A stretch of 64,000 nt of DNA, taken from Zygosaccharomyces rouxii (taxonomy: Eukaryota; Ascomycota; Saccharomycetes; Saccharomycetales; Saccharomycetaceae). The notes below the pieces were generated by a model, which did no database searches, was not told the DNA's origin, and was given only the letters and a program-made list of their open reading frames with translations. Positions 26,895-35,834 of this stretch are shown piece by piece. Position 1 is the first letter of the stretch. The number at the start of each line of letters is the position of its first letter. The DNA lies in NCBI RefSeq assembly GCF_000026365.1, contig NC_012991.1:620001-684000 (forward strand). Reading direction: 5' to 3'. Position numbers and translations under genes: made by a program.

Positions 26895-28961
26895 ATGACA
26901 GTAAATATGACTCAAACTGAATGGGCTCCTCATGTTTCCTTTGACGATCTGGCGCCCTCGATTGTTGACGATGAACTACAGGACGGTAAGAACGGCGTGT
27001 GCTTATTCGGTGGTAGTAGAAACAGCCATTATATACATGCACCACGTCATTCCAACCAACTGTATTCATCACAACACAGTAGTAATGCAAGTGGCGAATG
27101 GTCGTCGCCGCCCAGCTCATTCCAAGGATTCGGTACGTGGAAGTCTACTTTAAAGCCACGACAACCACCACTCCCAGAGACATCTTCAATGAAGCCTACG
27201 GAGCCTGCATCAACGGATAAGCTAGAGCGATGGGACTCTACGAGAGACTACGATTTGGAGACTATGGATTGGCAAGATGAGCGGCAGATGGAGAGAGATA
27301 CGGATCTTAATACTGAACGGAACTCTGGTTCGAGACATGGGTATACTCAGGCTGCCTTTTTGCAGTTGCATGAACCTGAAGATAACGTAGCCAAACCAAG
27401 AAAGAAGAGTTTTGCTGGGATGAGCGATGAAGATTTGGCCAGATTAGAGGATTTTTACAACTCAAAGAGTAGATCGACTAAGAAACCGACTATGGATAAA
27501 TTTGATTTCCATGAACAGAGATCTTTGGTTCTAGACAAACCTCCTTGTAAGAATAGAGGTGTCCAATGCGCTATTGTAGATCCCTTAGCACTCGTTTACC
27601 CAACAAGACCTGTAATTACCCATAGAGCCATTTCATTGACAACACAGAATGCGGATTTTGATGAACCAAGACGTGTAGTATCCTGTTATATATCTGGTAG
27701 ACGTCATACTTGGTCAGCAGCTGATTGGTATGTGGAAAACCAATCAAGAGATGGTGATCATTTGATAATTGTAACTTCAATTTCTAATTTTGAGAATCGA
27801 ATTATGGAAAATAATGCATCTAAACGTAATCCTCAATTGACAAGGTCGTTATCAGCAACTGATAACTGGTCGAATCCATCATCATCATCTCACGGTTCAC
27901 ATAGTCCAAGTTATCTGGGAATTCAACCCAGGGACATCCATAGGAAGGCAAAGGCTACATGTCGAAACATTTTGAATTATTATGCATTTAGATTAAATCA
28001 TAGGGTTATTAGAATTACTGTTGAAATGGTTAAAGAAGATTCTTGTAAGGATACAATTACAAAGACGATGGCTCTTTACAAGCCTGATTTACAAATTGTT
28101 AGTACTGTCAGTACCAATGTTCAAATTAAGTTTAAAAATGGTAAAGTAAAACTTCCGAATTTTATTATAAGACATTACAGCGTGCCCACATGCATTGTTC
28201 CCCATGAATTTATTGATCCAAGATTACTTAGAGAAGATGCCGGCACACCTTTTGCAGAAGATCGAACACTTTCGCCTGAAAAGCAATGGTTGTTACCGCC
28301 CAAGAATCTGCGAGACCGTTTACAACAACTGGATCAAATTATTAACAGGACGTTAGTCAACCCATTTGACCCTAAAGACACCGAACCTGGTTATAGTGAT
28401 GCTTCTGTAGAAGAATACTTCCCTATATCAAATGAACAAGAACGTAAGATGGAAAGCTTTGAACAGTTGGGTTATGTGAGACCGAAACCAAGTAGGCCGG
28501 ATATGTGTTTAGATTGGGGGGTCTCCCCAGACACACCCAATGGAAGTTGTAAAAGTTCTAGGAGTCCTTCAGTCGTCTCTAGGAGTTCAAGACTTTATGA
28601 GAATAGTGTTCCTGCTTATAAAGTAAAATCATTAGTCGACCTGGATTACGATAACGGCGACAACGATGATAATGGTGACGGAAATAGAAATTGTCCGTCA
28701 GTAGAAGCGAATCGTAATCACCATCGTCATTCTAAGAAAATAACAAGACCTCATCTCGAAAGAAGTAAGACTACAACGGCAGCTACGAAATCAACATCAA
28801 CATCGGATCACTCCATCCCAATAGTGGAAAAGGGTAAAAATATCTACAAGAAAAAGGCTATGAGCACCCAAAGTAGCCCCACATCGCCAGCTGGTAACCG
28901 TCATAGTGAAAAGAAACAAAAGGGCACATTCGGTTCTTTCTTTAAAAAGATGTTCGGCTAA
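26895..28961 (+). CDS. YGR237C-like protein of unknown function
   Basis: A 688-residue hydrophilic protein placed between KEL and SPG1 exactly as YGR237C (785 aa, uncharacterised) lies between YGR238C and YGR236C. No catalytic domain was recognised. Apparent conserved blocks: the N-terminal FGGSRNSHYIHAPRHSNQ; MSDEDLARLEDFYNSKSRS; a central folded-looking part (about 215-430) with VSCYISGRRHTWSAADWY and RITVEMVKEDSCKDTITK; and a C-terminal aromatic/basic end FGSFFKKMFG, which could be an amphipathic membrane or partner-binding helix. The final ~120 residues are Ser/Asn/Lys-rich. Function unknown; gene call firm. Confidence 0.85.
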   Translation: MTVNMTQTEWAPHVSFDDLAPSIVDDELQDGKNGVCLFGGSRNSHYIHAPRHSNQLYSSQHSSNASGEWSSPPSSFQGFGTWKSTLKPRQPPLPETSSMKPTEPASTDKLERWDSTRDYDLETMDWQDERQMERDTDLNTERNSGSRHGYTQAAFLQLHEPEDNVAKPRKKSFAGMSDEDLARLEDFYNSKSRSTKKPTMDKFDFHEQRSLVLDKPPCKNRGVQCAIVDPLALVYPTRPVITHRAISLTTQNADFDEPRRVVSCYISGRRHTWSAADWYVENQSRDGDHLIIVTSISNFENRIMENNASKRNPQLTRSLSATDNWSNPSSSSHGSHSPSYLGIQPRDIHRKAKATCRNILNYYAFRLNHRVIRITVEMVKEDSCKDTITKTMALYKPDLQIVSTVSTNVQIKFKNGKVKLPNFIIRHYSVPTCIVPHEFIDPRLLREDAGTPFAEDRTLSPEKQWLLPPKNLRDRLQQLDQIINRTLVNPFDPKDTEPGYSDASVEEYFPISNEQERKMESFEQLGYVRPKPSRPDMCLDWGVSPDTPNGSCKSSRSPSVVSRSSRLYENSVPAYKVKSLVDLDYDNGDNDDNGDGNRNCPSVEANRNHHRHSKKITRPHLERSKTTTAATKSTSTSDHSIPIVEKGKNIYKKKAMSTQSSPTSPAGNRHSEKKQKGTFGSFFKKMFG

Positions 28962-29109
28962 ATTGGTGGTGTGAGACAGATGATCCGGGGTAAAATCAGG
29001 GGACTTGTTCTAAGGGTACCTTACTATAAAAACCAGTTCCTGACCAATAGACAAAATTAATCAATATACCAGAGAAGAGCACTGGTAAGGCATATATTTT
29101 TTGTCCATC

Positions 29110-29370
29110 ATGAAATTAAATCCTGATATTAGTTCAGAATTACGGCAGGCATCTAGGATGCCTACGATGAGGTATTGGTTTGTCGGTTTATTCGGAGCTG
29201 TAGTGCCGGCAATCTATCTAAGAAGCTATATGCTCAGGGGAACCACAGCTGCAGGTCAGCAAATAAGCTCAGGACCACCTAGGAGGTCTCTATGGCAGAA
29301 GTTGTCCGATAGCTACGACAAGATTCCTGAGGATGAAGCCACAACGGTCATATTTTCTTCAATAATGTAA
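29110..29370 (+). CDS. SPG1: Spg1-like small mitochondrial protein
   Basis: An 86-residue protein starting at the ATG at 29110 (MKLNPDISSELRQASRMP); the open frame begins three codons earlier at a TTG. The end EATTVIFSSIM matches the terminal FSSIM of S. cerevisiae Spg1 (YGR236C, 95 aa), and one hydrophobic segment (RYWFVGLFGAVVPAIYL) spans about 24-40. Spg1 is required for survival at high temperature in stationary phase on non-fermentable carbon; the yeast protein is mitochondrial. Its place after the YGR237C homologue closes block B. Confidence 0.8.
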   Translation: MKLNPDISSELRQASRMPTMRYWFVGLFGAVVPAIYLRSYMLRGTTAAGQQISSGPPRRSLWQKLSDSYDKIPEDEATTVIFSSIM

Positions 29371-29420
29371 TGTGCAAACGACTATGTAAATTTGCAGTAA
29401 TGATAATGCAATATGCATGT

Positions 29421-29437
29421 CACGTGAATTTCACGTG
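29421..29437. promoter_or_regulatory. Twin Cbf1-type E-boxes
   Basis: CACGTG at 29421-29426 and 29432-29437 form a near-perfect 17-bp palindrome (one central base off). Both flanks read TCACGTG, the preferred Cbf1 context. The nearest start is ATP18, about 250 bp away. Confidence 0.55.
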
Positions 29438-29518
29438 TTAACTCGATCACACCATAAACCTTAACACCACACTGAACGCAGATATCACCAACGACGAATC
29501 CCAGTTGTCCTTGAACGG

Positions 29519-29523
29519 CCAAT
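29519..29523 (+). promoter_or_regulatory. CCAAT box upstream of ATP18
   Basis: CCAAT about 160 bp before the ATP18 ATG; a candidate Hap2/3/4/5 site, as expected for a respiratory-chain or ATP synthase gene. Short motif, so weak on its own. Confidence 0.35.
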
Positions 29524-29684
29524 TAAAAATAACAAATAGCCAAATTTTTTGACCACCCAAACAGATGCGAGGGGGAGAGTATCCAACCCATAAGCCGGTA
29601 CTTACTTCAACACGCCTAACAAAATAACGGTCAAGGCAAAGAAAGGAATCTCTCCTGTGACTCGAGATATAAGATCCATTAGCC

Positions 29685-29867
29685 ATGTACAAGAAGTTCC
29701 CAACCCCATTGGTTAAACCATACTGGCCATTCTACCTTTCCGGTGCAGTTATGTTTTATGCCATCGGTAAGGCTGCTAATTCAAGTGCAAACACTCCTGC
29801 TTTCATCAATGACCCAAGAAACCCACGCTTTGCTAGAGGTGAAAAGCCTGTAGAGTTAAAGAACTAA
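29685..29867 (+). CDS. ATP18: ATP synthase subunit i/j
   Basis: A 60-residue protein (59 in S. cerevisiae). The N-terminal KKFPTPLVKPYWPF, one membrane segment (about 13-29) and the C-terminal FINDPRNPRFARG match Atp18 nearly residue for residue. It is a peripheral subunit of the mitochondrial F1Fo-ATP synthase membrane sector. In S. cerevisiae it is YML081C-A, next to YML082W; the same pair is convergent here with only about 65 bp between stops. Confidence 0.96.
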   Translation: MYKKFPTPLVKPYWPFYLSGAVMFYAIGKAANSSANTPAFINDPRNPRFARGEKPVELKN

Positions 29868-29932
29868 AAATTTCAAGAAATTTTAATGACTATTATTAAT
29901 TAAGTAGGAAAATATATACGATACACATATAT

Positions 29933-31855
29933 TCAAATATTCTTTGACGCTTCATCAATGGCAGTTTGAAAAACTTTACAAAGTTCGTCTTCACGCTCTA
30001 ATCCAACGCTCACCCTTACTAGATTTGATTCCACACCGTACTTTGCTACACGATCTAATTCTTGATAATGGGCAATTATAGCATAGGGGCATGCCAGCGT
30101 AAAATTTGTACCTAATGATGGACCTTTGCATAATTGTAAAGTGTTGAAAAATGTTTTAGCAGAATCCAAATTGTAGAAGGTCAATGAGAATAACCCCCCG
30201 TAGCCTCCTTGATGACCCCTTACAGCATCGTAATTCTTTTTAGTCTCTTTTGAAGTTAAACTTGGATAGTAGATCTTTTTGAACAGTTTCCCCTCTTGCG
30301 GTAACAGTACTTTATTCAACAACCGCTCAGTGTTCTGGTTTACTTTTAAAGTTCTAGCCACGAAGTCTCTAGAGTTTCTCTCCAAATACAACGCATCTTC
30401 ACACCAAAGGCAATCTTCATACTGCTGTTCCATGAAAGTCTCGGCAAAACTGTATAACTTGGATTGTGGGTTTAATACAATAGAACCCGCAATTACGTTA
30501 GAATCACCACTAAAGATCTTCGTCAAAGAACTGCAAACAATATCAGCAAATGGCAGTACATCGATATTGACAAATCCACCAGCTGTATCGTCCACTACAA
30601 TGTAAAATCCAAAGGAATTGGCCAATTCTCTCAATTCAATCAAGTCACCCATCTTTAACAACGGATTAGAAGGCGCCTCCATAAATAGAGCCAGAATCTG
30701 TTCACCGGAATGCAGAATTTTCTTCAACTCCTCCATGGCTTTTGAATCACCAGAACCTAGGAAATAAGTATGATTGAATTTTTCCAAAATAGATAGTGTA
30801 TCAGTGTAGGGGAATCCGAACATTACAGTCTTTTTGTAAGGTTCACCATAACCGATCGATTCCCTTGGCAGTGGTGATTGAATACCACTGCCCTGTCTTG
30901 ATGACGATGGTGTAGAGTGTTGGCCCAATCTCGACCTTTGCACTCTTTGAGCGTCTAAATGTAACAATAACCGATGTGCCGTGAATATTGATGCCATACC
31001 GCTGGGAAACAAATATACATCTTTATCTGGATTGACGTGTAAACCTGTACGGGTAGCAGACGAAGAAGGTTCGTGATATGGTTCTGCAGGAATGGTAGAT
31101 GCTACACCCGGTGTTACATCCTCTGCATCGACAACATGCTCAACAAATTGTTCAGTAGCTCTTGGCGGTTCCTCGTGAGAATCAGCCTCACCATCGACAA
31201 CCTTAGTAGCAATACGTCTTTTAATTAACGATTTTGCAGTATCAGCATACGAAAAATCTAGGTTTCTACCAAATCTCTGCTCGATAAATTCCTCTTCATC
31301 CCTAACTTCCACTCGAGATTCCCTATCTTGACGAGTCTTGCTTGATTTCTCAACAATAAACAATTCGTGGAGCACATATTCTGCCAAACGACTCGATAAT
31401 ATTTCACCAGCGTGTTGCCAGTACTGTTTCATTAGGGGCCAATATTGCTTATCAACGAACACAACTGCCACTTTACTTTCCCTTTTCCATTTAGCTTCTT
31501 CAGGAGTCACAGGTTTAGATGTTGCCAATTGTAAGATTCTCACCTTGGGAGCTGGCCTACCATTGTTCATACTAACACTCTTGACTGCAATGTACTCCCT
31601 ACACCTCTTTGCTACTTCATAAGATGGGAAACAAAGACAAGTCTCATTCTCTTTGGCATATTTATCTTGCAGCACTTGACACAACCTCTGAATGGCCTTA
31701 TGGATGAAGAATCTTGGATATCCAGTGGTTAAAGACTCTATCACTTCTGGTTTGCCCTCCTCATAACCAACTGTAGTCTCCCAAGTGGGCAGACAAACGG
31801 AAACTGCATGCTTCGTATTCGGTGGTATCGATTCACCAACTCTAGTAGATATCAT
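29933..31855 (-). CDS. STR2: Cystathionine gamma-synthase-like PLP enzyme (Str2/YML082W)
   Basis: A 640-residue fold-type I PLP enzyme of the Cys/Met metabolism family, ancestral to STR2 (YJR130C, 639 aa) and YML082W (649 aa). PLP-site features: VVDDTAGGFVNIDVLPFADI and SSLTKIFSG, with the Schiff-base Lys at about residue 443. The N-terminal ~270 residues are the extension typical of this fungal group. Str2 makes cystathionine from O-acetylhomoserine or O-succinylhomoserine and cysteine, in the route from cysteine to methionine; YML082W is a presumed carbon-sulfur lyase. The neighbours serve both paralogues: ATP18 (YML082W side) and MNS1 (STR2 side). A Met31/32-like site lies in the divergent promoter with MNS1. 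Confidence 0.92.
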   Translation of the reverse strand: MISTRVGESIPPNTKHAVSVCLPTWETTVGYEEGKPEVIESLTTGYPRFFIHKAIQRLCQVLQDKYAKENETCLCFPSYEVAKRCREYIAVKSVSMNNGRPAPKVRILQLATSKPVTPEEAKWKRESKVAVVFVDKQYWPLMKQYWQHAGEILSSRLAEYVLHELFIVEKSSKTRQDRESRVEVRDEEEFIEQRFGRNLDFSYADTAKSLIKRRIATKVVDGEADSHEEPPRATEQFVEHVVDAEDVTPGVASTIPAEPYHEPSSSATRTGLHVNPDKDVYLFPSGMASIFTAHRLLLHLDAQRVQRSRLGQHSTPSSSRQGSGIQSPLPRESIGYGEPYKKTVMFGFPYTDTLSILEKFNHTYFLGSGDSKAMEELKKILHSGEQILALFMEAPSNPLLKMGDLIELRELANSFGFYIVVDDTAGGFVNIDVLPFADIVCSSLTKIFSGDSNVIAGSIVLNPQSKLYSFAETFMEQQYEDCLWCEDALYLERNSRDFVARTLKVNQNTERLLNKVLLPQEGKLFKKIYYPSLTSKETKKNYDAVRGHQGGYGGLFSLTFYNLDSAKTFFNTLQLCKGPSLGTNFTLACPYAIIAHYQELDRVAKYGVESNLVRVSVGLEREDELCKVFQTAIDEASKNI

Positions 31856-32006
31856 TCTATTTATTCTGTGACTGTCTTTACACGACCAAATCTACCATTC
31901 TACTACTGTAAATCACAAGTAGTATCACTGGAGTGGGAAGTAGACTCTTTATCTTCTTTTAAAGTTCGGCAAACTTTAGACGTCAAAAGACTCCTTTAAC
32001 AAAGAA

Positions 32007-32014
32007 CCACAGTT
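32007..32014 (-). promoter_or_regulatory. Met31/32-like site between STR2-like gene and MNS1
   Basis: CCACAGTT on the plus strand reads AACTGTGG on the minus strand, eight of the nine bases of AAACTGTGG. It is about 155 bp upstream of the STR2-like start and 44 bp before MNS1, so STR2 is the likely target. Confidence 0.45.
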
Positions 32015-32057
32015 GCAATTGTCATCAGATCCGAACTGAATCCAAACCCTTGACAAG

Positions 32058-33689
32058 ATGATGGTCAAGAGTTTAGCCGGTTCACTGACGGCTGCCCTAG
32101 TGGCCGTCGTTTGGTATTGGTCCATGGGTACGCGAATTACATATGGAGATGCATCTCAAGTTAGATCTCTTATAGAAGAAGCATTTCTGACCTCTTGGGA
32201 AGATTACGAGGCTTATGGTTGGGGATCTGATGAGTATAGTCCACTGAAAAGGACCCATAAAAACATGGGGGCATCAGATGCACCATTGGGATGGATTATA
32301 GTAGATTCGTTGGATACCATGATGATGATGTATAATAGTAGCGGGTCATCTAGACTGTTGGCTGGTATTTTAAAGGCACAGACGTGGATTGATAACGAGT
32401 TGAACTATGATTTAGATAGTGAGGTGAGTCTTTTCGAGACTACAATTCGTATGCTTGGTGGGCTTTTATCAGCCCATCATTGGTCCTCTCAGATGAGAGT
32501 CGGTAATGAACAAATGTACCTGGATAAAGCCATTGATTTAGCTGATCGGCTGTCAATGGCATTTTTGCAATCTAAAAGTGGTATACCGTACTCTAGTATT
32601 AACTTACACACTGGTGAAGCTGTTAAGAACCACGTTGATGGCGGTGCCTCTTCCACCGCTGAATTTACCACGTTGCAATTGGAGTTTAAATACTTATCAT
32701 ATCTCACTGGTAATAAGAGTTATTGGGAATTGTCAGAACAAGTTTACAAACCATTATATTCGTTGAATGGACTTGTAGGACCACAATGGGATGGGTTGGC
32801 CCCCATCTATACGTATCCAGATACTGGTGAATTTAGAGGTAATCACATAAGATTTGGATCTCGTGGTGATTCATTCTACGAGTATTTGCTGAAACAATAC
32901 TTGTTGACCCATGAAAAGTTGTATTACGATTTGTACAGAGCCTCTATTGAAGGTATGAAGAAACATTTACTTGGAACATCGAAGCCCAATGGATTGGTTT
33001 ATATTGGTGAAAAGCAATTCGGATTACGGTCGGAATTAGACCCAAAGATGGATCATTTAGTATGTTTTATGGGTGGCCTATTAGCGATGGGTGCCACGGA
33101 GGGTTTACCCATTAAGAAGGCTCGTAAGCAGCCATTTTGGGATACTACCAGAGAATCAGATTGGAAATTGGCACAAGACCTTACCTACACATGTTATCAG
33201 ATGTATGCACAGATCCCAACAAAGCTGTCGCCGGAGATCGTAGTATTTAATAAGGAGGACGCAGTGGGTCGTTCAAATTGGATCTCTGAAAGTGGTGATT
33301 TCTACGTTAAACCTGCAGATAGACACAATTTACAAAGGCCAGAGACTGTGGAATCCCTCATGTTCCTATATCATTTGACAGGCGATAACAAATACCGCCA
33401 ATGGGGGTGGGAAATTTTCCAAGGCTTCCAACAACATTCTTTGAAACCTCGTATGAGAAGGCCAGGAAAGGTTTATACATCTCTAAAAGATTGCATCCAG
33501 AGCCCTACCCAACCATTGGACAATTTGGAATCATTCTGGTTAGCAGAAACATTAAAATATTTGCACCTGCTGTTCCAGGATGATGTGGACTTGACTAAAA
33601 TTGTTTTCAACACTGAAGCCCATGCTTTCCCAGTGCTAGACACTAGATCGCTACGTGATATGAAACTCAAGACTGGATGGTCTCCTTGA
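32058..33689 (+). CDS. MNS1: ER alpha-1,2-mannosidase I
   Basis: A 543-residue glycosyl hydrolase family 47 enzyme (S. cerevisiae Mns1, 549 aa). It is a type II membrane protein: one N-terminal anchor (about 4-24), then the lumenal (alpha/alpha)7 barrel. Family motifs: LGWIIVDSLDTMMMM, LFETTIRMLGGLLSAHHWS, DHLVCFMGGLLAMG, QRPETVESLMFLYHLTGD, and the C-terminal FNTEAHAFPV with the Ca2+-binding Thr. It trims one mannose from Man9GlcNAc2 to the Man8B isomer, marking glycoproteins for maturation or ER-associated degradation. Order STR2-MNS1-NMD5 follows YJR130-132, with CTF8 through NVJ1 interleaved from chromosome VIII. Confidence 0.96.
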   Translation: MMVKSLAGSLTAALVAVVWYWSMGTRITYGDASQVRSLIEEAFLTSWEDYEAYGWGSDEYSPLKRTHKNMGASDAPLGWIIVDSLDTMMMMYNSSGSSRLLAGILKAQTWIDNELNYDLDSEVSLFETTIRMLGGLLSAHHWSSQMRVGNEQMYLDKAIDLADRLSMAFLQSKSGIPYSSINLHTGEAVKNHVDGGASSTAEFTTLQLEFKYLSYLTGNKSYWELSEQVYKPLYSLNGLVGPQWDGLAPIYTYPDTGEFRGNHIRFGSRGDSFYEYLLKQYLLTHEKLYYDLYRASIEGMKKHLLGTSKPNGLVYIGEKQFGLRSELDPKMDHLVCFMGGLLAMGATEGLPIKKARKQPFWDTTRESDWKLAQDLTYTCYQMYAQIPTKLSPEIVVFNKEDAVGRSNWISESGDFYVKPADRHNLQRPETVESLMFLYHLTGDNKYRQWGWEIFQGFQQHSLKPRMRRPGKVYTSLKDCIQSPTQPLDNLESFWLAETLKYLHLLFQDDVDLTKIVFNTEAHAFPVLDTRSLRDMKLKTGWSP

Positions 33690-33726
33690 AATATAGTTGA
33701 ATCAAAAAAGAAACAGTATTTTAACG

Positions 33727-34110
33727 TTACATAATCGGGAGAGGTCTCGATTTGAACAGTACTTTGTAGTAAAAAATATCTTGCATGTCAACGGTTCCAT
33801 CTTGTTGGTTAAATTTGATTAAACCCAACGGTGTATCCAGTTTAACCAACGAACCTAATAACCTCTGTTTCCGACCAACAAACAAAGTTGCATTATTACG
33901 AGATGTATCAATATGTAGAAGCCCCCATCTTACCAATGGGTGCTCACCATCCATGGAAAACCTCGGGTCTTCATGCCATTGTTGGGGAGCCTCTAAGTCA
34001 CCTTGAATCTCCAGCATCATATTACCAAGAGGTGTACTCACAGACGTCTGAAGTTGGTCCGACTGTAGCAATGCTTGCAACTGTCGTTTAGAGACATTGA
34101 CAGAGGGCAT
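33727..34110 (-). CDS. CTF8: Ctf8, alternative clamp-loader subunit
   Basis: A 127-residue protein (133 in S. cerevisiae). The conserved core reads HPLVRWGLLHIDTSRNNATLFVGRKQRLLGSLVKLDTPLG, cut by only small changes, and ends PLPIM. With Ctf18 and Dcc1 it forms the Ctf18-RFC complex, which loads and unloads PCNA and supports sister-chromatid cohesion. It is convergent with MNS1 (37 bp) and divergent from LNP1, the YHR191C-192W arrangement. Confidence 0.93.
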   Translation of the reverse strand: MPSVNVSKRQLQALLQSDQLQTSVSTPLGNMMLEIQGDLEAPQQWHEDPRFSMDGEHPLVRWGLLHIDTSRNNATLFVGRKQRLLGSLVKLDTPLGLIKFNQQDGTVDMQDIFYYKVLFKSRPLPIM

Positions 34111-34269
34111 AGAGGTAACTTTCCACTGGAGTCTTAATATCAGTCAGTACCTTGTCGTACTACTAAGAAAGGGCATCGCGAATCGAATTGTACAGCTAAC
34201 AAGTAATATACAAATAAACTAAAACTAAAGAACTTAGAACCAAGACTGAAAAACCTCACCTACGATTGA

Positions 34270-35019
34270 ATGATGTGGTTAAGAGGCAAAAGAAAGACGT
34301 TGGTTGAGAAGTATACCGAAGAATTAACTGATATCACCTCACAAATCCACCAGTTGGATCAAAAGCTGAAGAGCTCACAGGAGGCTAGCGACAAACTACA
34401 ATCACAACTGAATTATTATGGTTTGGCCACAGCAGCACTGGTACTAGGTTACATGCATATGATTTACCACAGTGTTTTACCCTATTCCATTGCGTCTGCC
34501 ATAGCAACACTGGCATTAGCAGGTTTAATTAAGAGCCTAGCATCGAAAATAGACCAATGGCAGAGAGAACGACAGTCAAGACGATTGAATCGTCTTAGAG
34601 CATCACACCAGCAGAAACTAAACAAATTGAAAGAAGAGACGAACTTCCATGCAACCAATTCTGTGATTCAAAGGTTCTCACAAGGTGAAGACCAAACTGA
34701 AGATGCTATGTTACTAATGGATGACGAAATTGTTAAGAAGTACCAGGAATTGAAAAATCTACAGGAAGAACTAAATCAATTCCGCAAGACTGGTAATTCA
34801 AAGGATAAACAGGAGCGTGACAAATGGTTTGACAAAGTATTAAACGTACTAGCAGGAGGTGATATACCCAGACCAATAGTTTGTACCCAATGTCACAAAC
34901 ATTCTGGAGCATACACTGTTGGCGATGGTCCCCTAGTATACATATGTCCCTTATGCGGTTGGCGGGAACCACCACTAGAGGAGAAGAGGAAGGAGGAAGA
35001 CGAAGTATCGAGTAAATAA
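34270..35019 (+). CDS. LNP1: Lunapark-family ER protein Lnp1
   Basis: A 249-residue protein (278 in S. cerevisiae). It has an N-terminal coiled coil (about 12-45), two closely spaced membrane segments (about 52-68 and 72-90) forming a hairpin, a second coiled coil (about 98-190), and a zinc ribbon CTQCHKHSG...YICPLCGW (Cys-x2-Cys twice). It sits at three-way junctions of the tubular ER and balances the Sey1/atlastin fusion machinery. The ORF starts with two consecutive ATG codons; either may be used. YHR192W order is kept. Confidence 0.93.
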   Translation: MMWLRGKRKTLVEKYTEELTDITSQIHQLDQKLKSSQEASDKLQSQLNYYGLATAALVLGYMHMIYHSVLPYSIASAIATLALAGLIKSLASKIDQWQRERQSRRLNRLRASHQQKLNKLKEETNFHATNSVIQRFSQGEDQTEDAMLLMDDEIVKKYQELKNLQEELNQFRKTGNSKDKQERDKWFDKVLNVLAGGDIPRPIVCTQCHKHSGAYTVGDGPLVYICPLCGWREPPLEEKRKEEDEVSSK

Positions 35020-35065
35020 AGTTCAAGTACCGAACAAAAGTACTACATTATACTATACTAAGTAT

Positions 35066-35584
35066 CTATTTGGACAGCGACATGATAGCGTTAACAATGT
35101 CATTGTTATGATCTTTCAAAGCCTTGGTTGCCTTGTTCTTTGGAACATTGGCTTGTTCGGCAACCAATTCAATATCATCTGGGTTCACGCCAGTAGCGTC
35201 AACCTCTTCATCGTCACCCAATTCCTTTTGAGGTTGTTCAGGGTTAGCAGCAGCGACATGCATATCCTTTTTGATGTCTTCTGGGTTTTTACTAGCTTCA
35301 CCAGCAGCTGGGATGGCACCGGTAGTTTGAGCTTGTTGTTGAGCAGCAGCTAATTTTTGAGTGAAGTTGTCAACCTTTGGTTCACCGAAAACAACATAGT
35401 TACCACCAGCAGATCTGTAGACTTCAGGATGGTCAATGGCAATGATTTGGTTGTCCTTCTTTCTGAAAGTAACTCTTGAGATACCAGGCAATTGTTTCAA
35501 ACCCAACTTGATGATAAGGTCCTTGGCCTTCTTTTCGTTTTTGTTCAGAATGGAGACGTTAGCTTCTTCAGGAATAGCAGACAT
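35066..35584 (-). CDS. EGD2: Nascent polypeptide-associated complex alpha subunit
   Basis: A 172-residue protein (174 in S. cerevisiae). The start is MSAIPEEANVSILNKNEKKA; the two codons before it belong to a TTG-started extension and are ignored. The NAC domain (about 18-83, RVTFRKKDNQIIAIDHPEV, SAGGNYVVFGEPKVD) and C-terminal UBA domain (about 132-172, ending AIMSLSK) are both present. With Egd1 it binds ribosomes and shields emerging chains. Codon use is more biased than neighbouring genes, fitting an abundant protein. It is convergent with LNP1, 46 bp between stops. Confidence 0.96.
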   Translation of the reverse strand: MSAIPEEANVSILNKNEKKAKDLIIKLGLKQLPGISRVTFRKKDNQIIAIDHPEVYRSAGGNYVVFGEPKVDNFTQKLAAAQQQAQTTGAIPAAGEASKNPEDIKKDMHVAAANPEQPQKELGDDEEVDATGVNPDDIELVAEQANVPKNKATKALKDHNNDIVNAIMSLSK

Positions 35585-35834
35585 GATCAATTGGTACTTT
35601 TAGTGTGGATGTTCTTTGTAGTGGTTGGTAGAAGGTTTGGTATTAAAATTTTTCAGTTGCCCTTCCTTGTACGCTTTGAAGAAAAAAAAAAAAAGGTCGA
35701 TGAGGTGAATATAATAATAATACCAATTGTTATTCGCGAGTTGGGTTTAATTAGACTTCTACAAGTTTATTATACGATTGTAGATTGCTGGTAATGCCCA
35801 CCCCATTGGTTCCCCGGTAGTTCTATTGGATTTG

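Larger units (their letters stand above)
29371..29684. other. ATP18 promoter region
   Basis: 314 bp between SPG1 and ATP18 and the synteny junction between block B (VII/VIII) and block C (XIII/X). It contains two CACGTG E-boxes 11 bp apart (29421-29426 and 29432-29437) and a CCAAT box (29519-29523). The 81-codon minus-strand frame here is not supported as a gene. Confidence 0.65.
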
